Translations under genes and position numbers: made by a program
Notes under the pieces: generated by a model
What the model saw: only the letters and a program-made list of their open reading frames with translations
Databases searched by the model: none
Told to the model about the DNA's origin: nothing
Part shown: one piece after another, positions 20,519 through 30,778 of the stretch
How the letters are laid out: the number at the start of each line of letters is the position of its first letter
Numbering within the stretch: position 1 is the first letter of the stretch
Assembly: GCA_036346355.1 (NCBI GenBank)
Contig: CM070577.1
Coordinates: 18,041,666 to 18,105,665, forward strand
Reading direction: 5' to 3'
DNA length: 64,000 bases
Origin: Rhipidocladum racemiflorum
Taxonomy: Eukaryota > Streptophyta > Magnoliopsida > Poales > Poaceae

Positions 20519-21499
20519 TGTCGGCGTATTCTACACCAGGGTACCAACTCCCCCGCAATAAACACGGTCGCTGGGCGGGCAGGGCGCGTTCGGGCCCCAC
20601 CGCCACGGCGAGCAGTAGGGCCACAAGGTGGTCGCCCGATGGGACGGCGGCGATCGAGCCACGCCATCTGGCGCCAAGAAGGTGGTCGCCGGTGGGCGGC
20701 GGCGATCGAGCCACGCCACTGGCGCTGATAAGGTGGTCGCCCGATGGGCGGGTGGCGTCGAACCACGTCGCGGTCGCTCGATAAGGTGGTCGCCCGGTGG
20801 GCGGTGGCGTCTGAGCCACGCCATCTGGCGCTTCGATAAGGTGGTCGCCCGGTGGGCGGTGGCGTCTGAGCCACGCCACTGGCGCACCACCCCCGAGGCT
20901 GCAGCGCCAGGATCAAGGAAATTTAATGCGAATCGTGCGTATTAAATGTAAAGCGTGGAGGCTCTGATATGGCGGTGCGCGTTCCCAGCGCGCATTAATT
21001 ACGGGTGACGTCACGGCGGCACCTCCCCACAGCCAGGCAGGCGGCGTTGGTAGGCATGGGGCCATAAGCGAGGAGTGTGACGGCTGCGGCGAGCATTAAA
21101 TGGGGTGTAAGGGCGATGTGGGCGCATTAAATGCGCTTGATGGCGATGTAATGAGTATGGGAAGACCATTGTAACTTTCGTGCACCTCGGTAGCCCGGCT
21201 ATAAAGAAATTTGGGGTGCATAGGAGAAAGGGGTCCATTCTCTCAAGCCCGGTTCCAGTTTCAGCTCCGGCTCTAATTTCGGACTTGGCTCTTTGGCCAC
21301 AACACAAGCAATCACAAGAAAAGCAGGACTAGGGTCATTTACTCTTGGAGGGCCGAACACAGGTAAACCCTAGCGTCCCCATTCTTCCAAGCTTCCCCGG
21401 CACTCCGGTTTCTTTTCCTCCGGCGATTGCCCCAAAAGCCCCCCGTTTGAACCTCACAAGCACGCGATTCGGAGGTGCCTGTTGGCTAGGAAGCCGATA
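20519..21499 (+). repeat. 5' LTR of the gypsy element, with tandem repeats
   Basis: Starts TGTCGGCGTATTCTACACCA and ends GGAAGCCGATA (981 bp). Five units of about 53 bp beginning AAGGTGGTCGCC and ending CCACGCCACTGGCGC fill 20,625-20,884. Downstream parts (from about 20,915) match the 3' LTR closely, with differences such as GCCGATA versus GCCGACA at the end. The TATA region near 21,200 reads TATAAAGAAA. Confidence 0.9.
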
Positions 21500-21500
21500 G

Positions 21501-21518
21501 TGGCGCGCCAGGTAGGGG
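21501..21518 (+). promoter_or_regulatory. Primer-binding site of the gypsy element
   Basis: TGGCGCGCCAGGTAGGGG follows the 5' LTR by one base. The TGG start matches the CCA end of a tRNA; I cannot name the tRNA with certainty. Confidence 0.65.
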
Positions 21519-21680
21519 CTCTTGGTGGCTAGATTGCCCTCTTCCCTCCGTTTCCTGGTCGAAGCTTAGAAGAAGTAGGGATGATTGTCTGCATGGCGGA
21601 GTCGCATTCCAAGCGCATCAATCTACCGTGGCAGGTCCGGCACACAGGAAAGAGGCCAGGGCCATTGAGTCCCCTCCGCC

Positions 21681-23035
21681 GTGGGAGGGGCACGTATGGC
21701 TCCCGCGCCCGGGGGCCATCCCGTCCAACGGCGTTTGATGTTAGGGGACGATACTCCCGCGCGGAGCCTTCATGCGGCTCGGCTACTCCTCGACTATCGT
21801 CCAGTTCCGCTAGGGGGTGACACCCCAGCCACTCCGTGGCTGCGGGATATCGCCCGCCTAGTCGATGCCGCTCAGCAGCAGGTTGAGGCAGCAACCCAGC
21901 CGGGGGCTTCCGGCACGCGGCGGCAAGGAGCACGTGCAACCGAGGCGCAGGGTTTCAGCCGCCACACAACAACTTCTCCCGGCCTCAAGGGCCGGGAAAA
22001 AGGAAAGGGAGTCCTAGTTCCAGCCCCCTCCGACGCAGGGGAACATGCACGTGATTCCGCTTCCTCTCGGGGTCCCCCCGAGTCGAGGGGAGATCGCGAC
22101 TACCTGAGGGCACGCCTAGACGAGAGGCAGCTCCAGCGCGGCGGTGACCTACGCCACGTTCTCAGGGGGCGCCGCGAACGCTCGCAGCGGCGCGCCAACC
22201 CCCGGGTACCTACTGATCAACGGGGGGCTTCCCCCTCTGACTCCCAGGAGAGCGTAGACTCGCACTCCTCGACCTCATCTCAGGGTCGAGGGGCTGGCGA
22301 GCGACGCCACTCCCCCTACAACATTGGATGCCAGGCGTTTTCCCTCCGTCTACGGCAAGCTGCGTGGCCGGAGAGATTCCGCCCTGCCTCCATCGAGAAG
22401 TACGATGGCACTACCAACCCGGAGGAGTTCCTGCAAATCTACACCACGGTGGTGCGCGCTGCGGGAGGGTCCGAGAAGATTATGGCCAACTACCTCCCGA
22501 CATCGCTGACGGGCTCTGCCCGGTCTTGGTACTTAACCTCCCGCGAGGCTCTGTGCATTCGTGGGAGGAGCTGTGCGACATCTTTGTCGCCAACTTCCAG
22601 GGCTCCTACGCTCAACCAGGCGTGGAGGATGACCTCCACGCCCTGGAGCAGACGGAGGGGGAGTCCCTGAGAGAGTTCATCCGGCGGTTCAGCCACTGCC
22701 GCAACACGATCCCCCGGATCTCCGAGCCATTGGTGATCATTGCGTTCCGGAGGGGGGTTCAGGACCAGAAGATGCGCGAGAAGATGGCTACCCGCACCAT
22801 AACAACCACTTCCGAGTTGTTCTCCCTGGCGCACAAGTGCGCCAGGGCGACGGAGGCCCGGGAATGCGCGACGAGGCCTTCCGGCCCCAGTGACGCCGGT
22901 ACCTCGAAGTCCTCCGACCGCAAAAAGAAGAAGAAGCGGAAGGAGATTGCCGCCAGGGAAGTCCTGGTTGCCGAGCCGGAAGCCAAGTCCCGGCGTCGCG
23001 ATGATCAGGACCGAAGGGGTGAGCGCCGGAACTAG
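21681..23035 (+). pseudogene. Gypsy gag, frameshifted
   Basis: Two overlapping frames. The first (21,681 to about 22,530) has a low-complexity Arg/Ser-rich leader and then the retrotransposon gag domain start FRPASIEKYDGTTNPEEFLQ ... TSLTGSARSWYL. The second continues NLPRGSVHSWEELCDIF ... FIRRFSHCRNTIPRI to a Lys/Arg-rich end at 23,035. A one-base shift near 22,530 separates them. A CPIHRTSGHDL-type zinc-binding remnant follows near 23,095-23,130, beyond a stop. Gag packages element RNA. The leader translation may start elsewhere; ATG at 21,681 is only the first in frame. Confidence 0.8.
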
Positions 23036-23039
23036 CGCG

Positions 23040-23881
23040 GCGACCGCAGGAACCGTCGCTCGCCCCGTCGCGAAGACGATGGGGGCAAACCTTATTGCCC
23101 CATCCATCGAACGAGTGGGCACGACTTGTAGGACTGCCAAGTTGTGTCCAAACTGGTAGATAGGCGGTTCAAGAAATGCCGCGAGGAAGACCATGGAGAC
23201 GACGACGACGAAGACCCAGCTCCGCTGGCTTTCCAGCAGGCGGAGCATATGGTGGCGTTCATTCACGGTGGCTCGGCCACCTACTCATCGAACTCGCAGT
23301 ACAAGCGGGATCTGAGGTAGGTTTGTGCCACCATACTGGCCTCTGGGGCGGGCAGGCCGCTGAAGTGGTCGGAGCAACCGATCACTTTCAGCCGGGCCGA
23401 CCACCCGGAGAATATTTCCGGCCCGAGCCATCTCCAGATCGTGGTTTCTCCCACGGTTCGCAACGCGAAGCTCGGGCGGGTTCTTGTTGATGGAGGTAGC
23501 GCCATCAACCTGTTGTCTGTCGGGGCGTACCAGGCGCTCTAGATACCGTATGAGGAGCTACGCCCGGCCCCACTTTTTTACGGAGTTGCCCCCGGGGTGG
23601 GCCTCTCGCCCCTGGGGCAGGTCCAGCTGCCTGTTACGTTCGGGAGTGCGGAGCACTTCCGGACGGAGCTCGTCAACTTCGAGATCGCTGACTTCGACCT
23701 CCCCTACAACGCCCTGCTTGGCCGACCAGCTCTGGTCAAGTTTATGGCGGTCGCTCACTACGCCTACATGCTGGTGAAGATCCCCGGGCCTGGGGGCCCA
23801 ATCACGGTGAAGGTGGATAGACTGGAAGCTCTGCGCCTCGACAAGCAGTGCGAGGACTGGCGGCACCACACCTTTCGCTAG
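23040..23881 (+). pseudogene. Gypsy aspartic protease region, with stops
   Basis: Reading in pieces gives RAFIHGG-like sequence, then a retropepsin-type active site VLVDGGSAINLLS near 23,485-23,520 and the flap-side FDLPYNALLGRPAL near 23,695-23,735. In-frame stops occur near 23,319 and 23,540, and the frame ends at 23,881. DGGS is the usual Tat variant of the DT/SG active site. The domain would cleave the polyprotein; here it cannot be made as one product. Confidence 0.75.
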
Positions 23882-24049
23882 CGATAAAGGCAGACGGCTG
23901 GCGTCCCCTCGGCCAGGGCCCGCGCTTCACCTGGACCTTCGGGCGAGGTGAAGGCGGTCCCCGTGGGCGAGGACGGCTCCGGCAAGGTCGTGAAGATCGG
24001 CACCGACCTCAGCGCCAAATAGGAAGGCGCGCTCGTCACCTTCCTCCGG

Positions 24050-25742
24050 TCTAACCTGGATGTGTTCGCTTGGGAACCATCAGAAATGACCGGGGTCCCT
24101 AGGGAGGTGATCGAGCACCGATTGGCAACGCTCCCTGGAGCGCACCCGGTTCGACAAAAGGTCCGGCGGCAGGCGCCAGATTGTGTGGGAGGCCACCTAC
24201 CCAGAATGGCTGGCCAACCCCGTGCTCGTAAGGAAGTCCAACGGGAAGTGGCGAATATGCATCGACTTCACCGACCTCAACAAAGCCTGCCCCAAGGACC
24301 CGTACCCCCTGCCGCGGATAGACATTGTAAATCGACTCCTGGCGGTGCGAGGCTCTGTGCTTCCTGGACGCCTACTCCGGTTATCATCAGATCAGTATGG
24401 CGCGGGAAGACGAAGAGAAGACTGCTTTTGTGATTCCTCTCGGTGTATATTGCTATACCCGGATGCCCTTGGGGCTGAAGAATGCTGGCTCTACTTATCA
24501 GCGGGCCATGCACATTGTGTTCCGGCCTCAAGTAGGGAAGAACCTTGAAGTGTATGTTGACGATCTGGTAGTAAAGACAAGGAAGGTTGATGAGCTTATC
24601 CAGGACCTGGAAGAGACCTTCTCCCGCCTCAGAAAGTATTGTGTGAAGTTGAATCCTGAAAAGTGTGTGTTTGGCGTCTCATCCGGAAAGCTACTCGGAT
24701 TTCTAGTTTCCAGTCGTGGAATCGAGGTCAACCCAGAGAAGATTGAAGCGATTGAGCGGATGCAGCCGCCTACTCGGCTCAAGCAACTGCAGTGCCTGAC
24801 TGGTCGCCTGGCCTCCCTTGGCCGGTTCATAGCCCGGCTTGGGGAGAAAAGCCTACCCTTGTTCAAGCTGTTGAAGAAGACCAACTCATTCGAGTGGACC
24901 CCGGAAGCCCAGCAGGCGTTTGAAGACTTGAAGAAGTACATCTCCTCCCCTCCGGTGCTGGTCGCCCCCGAGCCGGGCGAGCCGTTGCTGCTGTATGTGG
25001 CGGCTAGTCCCTTTGTAGTGAGCGCGGCGCTGGTGGCGGAATGAGAAGGTGTCCAGCGGCCGGTCTACTACATCAGCAAGGTGCTGCACGACGCGGAAAC
25101 AAGTTACCCTCAGGCTCAGAAGATGGTGTATGCCGTGCTGGTGGCGTCGAGGAAGCTGCGGCACTATTTCCAAGGAAGGGAGATCACGGTGGTCTCCTCC
25201 TACCCCCTGCGCGAGATTCTCCACAATCGTGAAGCTAAAGGCCGCATTGCAAAGTGGTCCGTTGAGCTGGGGGAATTCGGCGTCAAGTTCGCTCCTCGTA
25301 CCGCCATAAAAAGTCAAAGGCTGGCGGACTTCGTCGTCGAGTGGACCCCAACTGAGTTCGAAGCAGATGAGGTCCCCGCGCCCTCCCCCTGGACACTTTT
25401 CTTCGATGGATCCTTAGGCTCGAAGGCGCGGGGGCTGGGGTCCTCCTGGTCTCCCCGATCGGGGACCTCCTCAAGTACGTGGTCACCCTCGACTTCAAGG
25501 CCACTAACAACGTTGCCGAGTACGAGGGCTTCTTTGGCGAGGCCGGGCGCGCGACCATCGGTATTCGGCGTCTACAAGTGAAAGGCGACTCCCTGCTGGT
25601 CGTCAATCAAGCAAGAAAGGACTTCTCCTGTCCTGACCCCGTCATGGCAGCGTACCTGGCGGAGGTCAGAAAATTGGAGCGACACTTCGAAGGGTTGGGG
25701 TATTACCCATATCCCCCGGCGCGACAACTGCTTGGGGGATGA
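24050..25742 (+). pseudogene. Gypsy reverse transcriptase, RNase H and second (archaeal-type) RNase H
   Basis: RT begins near 24,062 (DVFAWEPSEMTGVPREVIEH), continues ANPVLVRKSNGKWRICIDF and DLNKACPKDPYPLPRID, shifts frame twice (about 24,170 and 24,350), then runs open 24,397-25,044 with RMPLGLKNAGSTYQRAM and the catalytic YVDD at 24,552-24,563. A TGA at 25,042 precedes RNase H (RPVYYISKVLHDAETSYPQ). A second RNase H follows (WTLFFDGS, then LDFKATNNVAEYEGFF), which Tat elements carry, again in shifted frames. These enzymes make the cDNA and degrade its RNA template. At least four lesions make it non-functional. Confidence 0.9.
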
Positions 25743-27198
25743 GCTTGCTCAGCTCGCTTCAACGAGATCTCCTGTTCCGGTCGGAGTCTTTGAAGAAAGG
25801 CTTCCGCGACCGTCCATCTCAGCCCCCGTCTCCGGTGAGGACGATGGTGATGCCGCTCTAGCCCCCGCTCCTGGAGGGAAAGTAGTTCCGGTGGAAACGC
25901 CCGGCCGGGCGGAGTACCCGGGCGACCACAAGGTGGTCGCCGCACTTGACCGGGAAGGCACATGGATGGATCCGATCTTGGCCTACCTGCGGGATCAAGT
26001 GTGCCCCGACGATGATGCGTCAGCAGAGAAGGTAGCACGAACGGCCAAGTGCTATACCCTGGTGGGCGGGGACCTGTACCGCCGGGGTAGAAACGGAATT
26101 CTTCTGAAGTGCATCACTCGGGAAGAGGGGAGCAGTTTGCTCTCGGATATCCATAGAGGCGTGTGCAGGAGCCATGTGTCCGGTCGAACGATGGCGGGAA
26201 AAGCTTTCCGCCAAGGGTTCTATTGGCCGACCGCCCTCCAGGATGCTTGCGAGCTGGTGAGGAGATGTGAAGCGTGCCAATTCCATGCCAAGCAAATCCA
26301 CCGACCAGCCCAGGCCCTACAAACTATCCCGCTCTCGTGGCCCTTCGCGGTCTGGGGGCTGGATATCCTGGGCCCGTTCCCGCGGGCCACAGGGGGCTAC
26401 ACCCATCTGTTTGTCTCCATCGACAAATTCACTAAGTGGGTGGAGGCCGAGGCGGTGAGAGCCATCACCGCCGCAACCGCAGTCAAGTTTATGCAAGGGA
26501 TCTTCGCCCGCTTCGGGGTCGCCAACCGCATCATCATCGACAACGGCACACAGTTCACCAGTGCGGCCTTCCTGGACTTCTACGAAGAGATGGGCACCAA
26601 GGTCTGTTTTGCCTCGGTTGCCCATCCAAGGAGCAACGGCCAAGTCGAGCGGGCCAATGCGCAGGTGCTGAAGGGCATCAAGACCTGGGCATTTGATCGA
26701 CTCCACAAGCGTGGGGCCCGGTGGACTGAGGAGCTCCCGGCAGTGCTGTGGTCGCTTCGAACCACCCCTAGCCGGGACACCGGGGAAACCCCTTTCTTCC
26801 TAGTCTACGGCGCGGAAGCTGTCCTCCCTTTGGAGCTAGCGCTGGGATCACCGCGCGTCACGGCGTTCACGGAAGAAGATCAGGAGGATCTGCGCCGGGA
26901 CGACGTCAACCTTCTGGAAGAAGCGCGGGACCGGGCGGTCCTGCGCGCCGCTCGGTACCAGCAAAGTCTCAGGCGGTACCACGCCTCCCGGGTCAGTGAG
27001 AGAACACTGACAGTGGGCGACCCGGTCTTGCGAAAAATTCAGTCGCATGCCGGGACGCATAAACTGTCTCCCCAGTGGGAGGGCCCCTTCAAGGTGGTCT
27101 CAGTCTCTCGTCCCGGGGCGGTCAAGCTGGCCACTGAAGACGGCGAAGAGCTGGCGAACTCACAGAACATAGAGAATCTGCGCAAGTTCTATCCCTGA
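25732..27198 (+). CDS. Gypsy integrase, open frame of 488 codons
   Basis: The frame contains an H/C zinc-binding region (GVCRSHVSGRTM ... CEACQFHAKQ), then the catalytic core with WGLDILGPFPR (first Asp), ANRIIIDNGTQFTSAAF (second Asp) and SNGQVERANAQVLKGI (Glu), followed by the C-terminal domain ending SQNIENLRKFYP. D, D and E are all present. The first codons up to about 25,900 look like linker after RNase H, so the ORF start is not a real translation start; integrase is normally released from the polyprotein. It inserts element cDNA into the genome. Confidence 0.92.
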   Translation: MGDELAQLASTRSPVPVGVFEERLPRPSISAPVSGEDDGDAALAPAPGGKVVPVETPGRAEYPGDHKVVAALDREGTWMDPILAYLRDQVCPDDDASAEKVARTAKCYTLVGGDLYRRGRNGILLKCITREEGSSLLSDIHRGVCRSHVSGRTMAGKAFRQGFYWPTALQDACELVRRCEACQFHAKQIHRPAQALQTIPLSWPFAVWGLDILGPFPRATGGYTHLFVSIDKFTKWVEAEAVRAITAATAVKFMQGIFARFGVANRIIIDNGTQFTSAAFLDFYEEMGTKVCFASVAHPRSNGQVERANAQVLKGIKTWAFDRLHKRGARWTEELPAVLWSLRTTPSRDTGETPFFLVYGAEAVLPLELALGSPRVTAFTEEDQEDLRRDDVNLLEEARDRAVLRAARYQQSLRRYHASRVSERTLTVGDPVLRKIQSHAGTHKLSPQWEGPFKVVSVSRPGAVKLATEDGEELANSQNIENLRKFYP

Positions 27199-27892
27199 TC
27201 GGTTGTAAGTTTCAGGCTCTGCTCCCCGACCAGCCGGAGTGTGCCTTCCTCTCCCTCGCTGGTCAGGAAAGGCCTCTTGTTTGAAATCAAGTATTCACTT
27301 TCTTTATCCAAAGTAATTGTTCTCCCTACTCTCTTTCCGGTCTCTTGCCCACAGTTGGGCAGTGCCAGGGCACTTGCCCTTGGTACCCTATGGCCTTGCA
27401 AGAGCCCGGTGGCAAAGGCGGAACCACTAAGTGAGAGCGGCGTGCAAGGGTGGGCGATCGGACGGCTAGTTCAGCACGATCCCCAGCACGGTCATGACAC
27501 TCCGAGTGTCCCCGTGGGGATCGGCGACTTGAACACCGTTGTCGAAAACCTAAGGCCCTGCCACGACTCACTAAGTGTTCGTTCCCTGGAGGTTACCTGC
27601 GTGGCAAAATTTTGCTAAGTCAAAGGGTTCAAGGGAAGTGACTCCCTGGCGCAAGGCCTTAAGTCGTGCTCCCCTTCCGAGTCCTTAAGCGATCATGCGC
27701 TTGTTCGTGCGGAACCAGTGGAGTAGAAGTAAAAACAGACACTAGGTGATATAATGGGAAGCTTGTGCTTCCGTTTCATGTAAGTTGATTTGCATCAAGG
27801 ATCTTTACAGGTGGAAACAAAAAAAGAAGAACTACGCTAATGGGGCCTCCTCCTCATCCTCCGCTGCCGCTTCTGCGGCCGCCACGTCTTCA
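27199..27892. other. Non-coding spacer between pol and the antisense gene
   Basis: No supported gene. Plus-strand open frames here are short and unlike any pol domain. Confidence 0.5.
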
Positions 27893-28570
27893 TCAACCGG
27901 GCCAAGGTCCAACTCGGCGCCCACGTCTTCGGCTGCCTCCGGTGAGGTTCTCCATCTCGGTGTGCGGCAACTTGCTCGGCGTCTTGGACCGCTCCTCCGC
28001 TGCGCCAGTCACCTTCAATCCCACAGGCGGTGGCCACGGGATCAAGTTAGCGTCACGGCTGGCGCAGCAAGCCGCACGTGCCGCCGTGGCGCCAGCTGCG
28101 CCCCTCTGGGCGAGCCGGGCGGTCGAGCGGCGGCGAGTGCGTGAGGAAGTCCGCGATCCGGTGGCGAGAATGCGTAGTCTTTGTAATACGCTCCGCGGAG
28201 ATGGCTGCACCAGTCCCAGTGGGGTAAGGTTGGCCACCATCCGGTAGAAGGCATGACGCAGCATCCCCATGGTGTCCGCCTCCGACTGAAGCCGATCGCT
28301 CTTCTCCGCGGAGAGCTCCTCGGCGCGGCGGGCGCTCTGCTCCCGTTGCTCTCGCTCCCTCAGCAGCTGCAGCTCCAGCCCCGCCTCCCGTTCGCGCAAG
28401 TCCTCCACCTCCTTGCGAAGGCGGTTGATCTGGACTCCCGCCTCCGTCAGCCGCTCCTTGCTCGTCGCCAGACGGCTGTTCGTGCTGGAGTAGAGCTCGC
28501 TAAGAGCCGCCAGCAGAGCATCCGCGTCTGCCGAAGGAATGGAGGCGGTGGGGGGCTCCGGGGTGGGCAA
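27893..28570 (-). CDS. Antisense gene of the gypsy element, C-terminal coiled-coil exon
   Basis: Minus-strand open frame of 225 codons. About residues 20-90 form a strong predicted coiled coil (ERLTEAGVQINRLRKEVEDL, then EREAGLELQLLREREQREQS), followed by a basic, Arg/Ala-rich tail. It lies downstream of the PF04195-like exon on the same strand, and grass antisense genes of this type end in coiled coils. ATG at the listed start is probably internal to an exon. The function of such proteins is unknown; element-encoded roles have been suggested but not shown. Confidence 0.6.
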   Translation of the reverse strand: MPTPEPPTASIPSADADALLAALSELYSSTNSRLATSKERLTEAGVQINRLRKEVEDLREREAGLELQLLREREQREQSARRAEELSAEKSDRLQSEADTMGMLRHAFYRMVANLTPLGLVQPSPRSVLQRLRILATGSRTSSRTRRRSTARLAQRGAAGATAARAACCASRDANLIPWPPPVGLKVTGAAEERSKTPSKLPHTEMENLTGGSRRRGRRVGPWPG

Positions 28571-29632
28571 AGGGCCCAGCGTGCCTGGGGCTGAGCCACG
28601 GCGGCTGGCGGAACGACCACTTGGGGGTCGACCCCCTCAACCTGCTCACCGTGGGACTCTCATTTGCCTCGGGTGGCGCGGCCCTGCGATCGTGGCGCCA
28701 CTGATCGTCCTCGGCACAGGCGGCAAGGACATCCGGGCGAGCACCACGAAAAGGAAAAACGATGGTAAGACGCAATTTGAAGGGACTTGACTATTTTTGT
28801 GCGTTTTTGAATAAGTACCTAGGTGGCGGCCTCGAGGCGGGCACACCCGGCAGAGACCAGCCCAGCGGTCTTGGCGCGGTGCCGATCTGGTGGCGTAAGG
28901 CCGGCACCGGCGGTGGAGGGAGAAATGCCGCCATAGCGGCGGCGACGGCAGCAGCGTCGTCGTTGGAGCCGGCGGCGGCGGCGGCCGTAGCGTCATCGTT
29001 GGAGCCGGCGGCGGTGGCGGCGGCGGAAGGAGAGTCGGCGCCGGAGGGTCTAACATCACCACCTCAACGGGGGCGAGGGAGGACGAGGTCGTGCCGGCTG
29101 TCGAACTCCCCGTCGCCGTTGAGGAGCTTGCCGCAGCAGCAGAAGAGCTCCCCGCGGCTGCTGTGGAGGACCCCGCCCCGGCCCAGCTCAGCAGCACAGG
29201 CGAAGGCGCCGTATTGACCGCCGAGAGGCGGGTCTTCGGGGAGTCCCACCGGCGGTATCGTCATCGGCTGGGCGCCTGCGCCTCCCCTGGTCGCCGGCGG
29301 GAGGAGGGTCTCGGATCGTCAGGGGCGCCTGGTGTGTTGTATCGGGCGTTCCCATGGCGTCCATCTTCGGCATGGCCCGGACAATCGCCGCACGCTCCCT
29401 GGGCTCTAGCCGGCAGAGTGGGAGCGCGCCCGCCGGGAACGGCGGGACGGAGCTGGACACGCCCAGCTGCCCCATCCACGCATCGATCAGGGTGGAAGAC
29501 AAGTTCCCGGCGGCTGGCAAAAACAAAAGAAGAAAAATGCCGTCAGAACCTGTGATGGCCAAAAGGAAAAAAGAACGAAGGGGAGGGCGATCCAAGTGTA
29601 GCAGTCTACCTCCGGGGATCGTCCGGGTCCCA
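28571..29632 (-). other. Low-complexity middle of the antisense gene (introns and Ala/Ser/Pro-rich exons)
   Basis: Minus-strand translation gives Ala/Ser/Thr-rich and PPPPPAP runs (28,646-29,197) and splice-like sites such as TTTTTGCCAG near 29,515. Exon limits cannot be set by eye. Plus-strand frames mirror these GC-rich repeats and are not credible genes. Confidence 0.4.
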
Positions 29633-30343
29633 TCATCCTGGCCCATGTCTTTGCCAGGCGCGGCGGCGGCGCAGGGGGCTAATCCTCCGGGAAATGAAGT
29701 CCCGGACAACCATGCCCCCCATTAGGTCCGCCGTCCGCAACTGGTCGACGCGGGCTAGCATCGTCTGAAGCTCGGGCGTCTCGCTGACGTGAGCCCCCCA
29801 GTTGGGGTTGCTGACCGCCGGCCCGGTTGGAAGCTCTAGCACTTCAATGCTGCTGTCGTCCTCGATGTACACCCACTCATCGCGCCACGTCCTCCAGTTG
29901 GACCGGCAGTCCAGTGGGATGTAGCGTGACACGGCCCCGTCTCGGAGCCGCAGGTGGCTGCTCCTGGAGACAAGAGAGGTGGCGCCGGCGGAACGAAGGG
30001 CGTAAAAGAAGCGAAAAAGGAGGAGATTGGGCAGCACTCCTACGAATATTTCGCAGAAGTGGGCGAAGACAGCAAGAAGGATGACGGAGTTAGGAGGAAG
30101 ATGGATGTGGTGAATGGCGTAAAAGTTGAGGACGGAGAGATAGAAGTCAGAAACCGGTGGCAGCAGGCCAGCTACCAGTTGCCACCCAAAGAAGACCACC
30201 TCCCCGGGATGGCAGCGGGGCACGACGGTCCCGGGGCGAGTGCGGAGGGTGCCCGCAGAGATGTGCTTGGAAAGCTTGGCGGCGCCCTCCTCCTCGACAG
30301 ACGAAGGGGCCAAGATCGTGGCAGAGGGAGTCGGAGGAGCCAT
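29633..30343 (-). CDS. Antisense gene of the gypsy element, first exon (gypsy-type transposase family, PF04195-like)
   Basis: Minus-strand ATG at 30,343 starts MAPPTPSATILAPSSVEEEG. The family core follows: GEVVFFGWQLVAGLLPPVSD, then FYAIHHIHLPPNSVILLAVF and a WRDEWVYIEDD motif. This family, labelled putative gypsy-type transposase, is in practice an antisense extra ORF of Tat elements; no transposase activity is known. No in-frame stop is seen from the ATG to 29,633. The gene has its own TATA box about 120 bp upstream (30,464-30,472) on the minus strand, so it is likely expressed independently of the LTR. Confidence 0.8.
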   Translation of the reverse strand: MAPPTPSATILAPSSVEEEGAAKLSKHISAGTLRTRPGTVVPRCHPGEVVFFGWQLVAGLLPPVSDFYLSVLNFYAIHHIHLPPNSVILLAVFAHFCEIFVGVLPNLLLFRFFYALRSAGATSLVSRSSHLRLRDGAVSRYIPLDCRSNWRTWRDEWVYIEDDSSIEVLELPTGPAVSNPNWGAHVSETPELQTMLARVDQLRTADLMGGMVVRDFISRRISPLRRRRAWQRHGPG

Positions 30344-30463
30344 CGAACGCGGAAGAGCGCCGAAGCACGTCGGGAAAGAAGAAGCGAGGGGCTCTAAGGT
30401 GACGAGAAAAGACAGGGCGAAGGGAGCTTGAAAGAAAAAGAACCGCTCTCCCTCATGGCCGGC

Positions 30464-30472
30464 CTTTTTATA
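30464..30472 (-). promoter_or_regulatory. TATA box of the gypsy antisense gene
   Basis: Minus-strand TATAAAAAG, 121 bp before the ATG at 30,343 and about 300 bp inside the 3' LTR boundary. Position and sequence suit a core promoter reading back into the element. Confidence 0.6.
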
Positions 30473-30778
30473 AGGACGCGAGGGAAGGCTTAGCGGGAAA
30501 ACCAAAAAGACTCGGCGGCTCGCAAATGGGAAGTTCAAAAACCCCATAAAAGGGGGCGCATCCCAAGGGTCGTCACGGCGATTCTGGCGGGAATAACTGC
30601 GCAACCCGCCTTGGGAACCGGAGAAGCCGGAAGATCTTTAAAGCTGCGGGACGCGTGGGCATTTAAGGGGCCCCACCCGGGAGACTGAACAGTTCCCCGA
30701 AGGGCATTTAAAGAGGAGAGAGAAGAAAAAAGGAAAGTGGAAAGCCAGAAGGCGCTCCAAGGTGGGCCCGGGGGCTAC

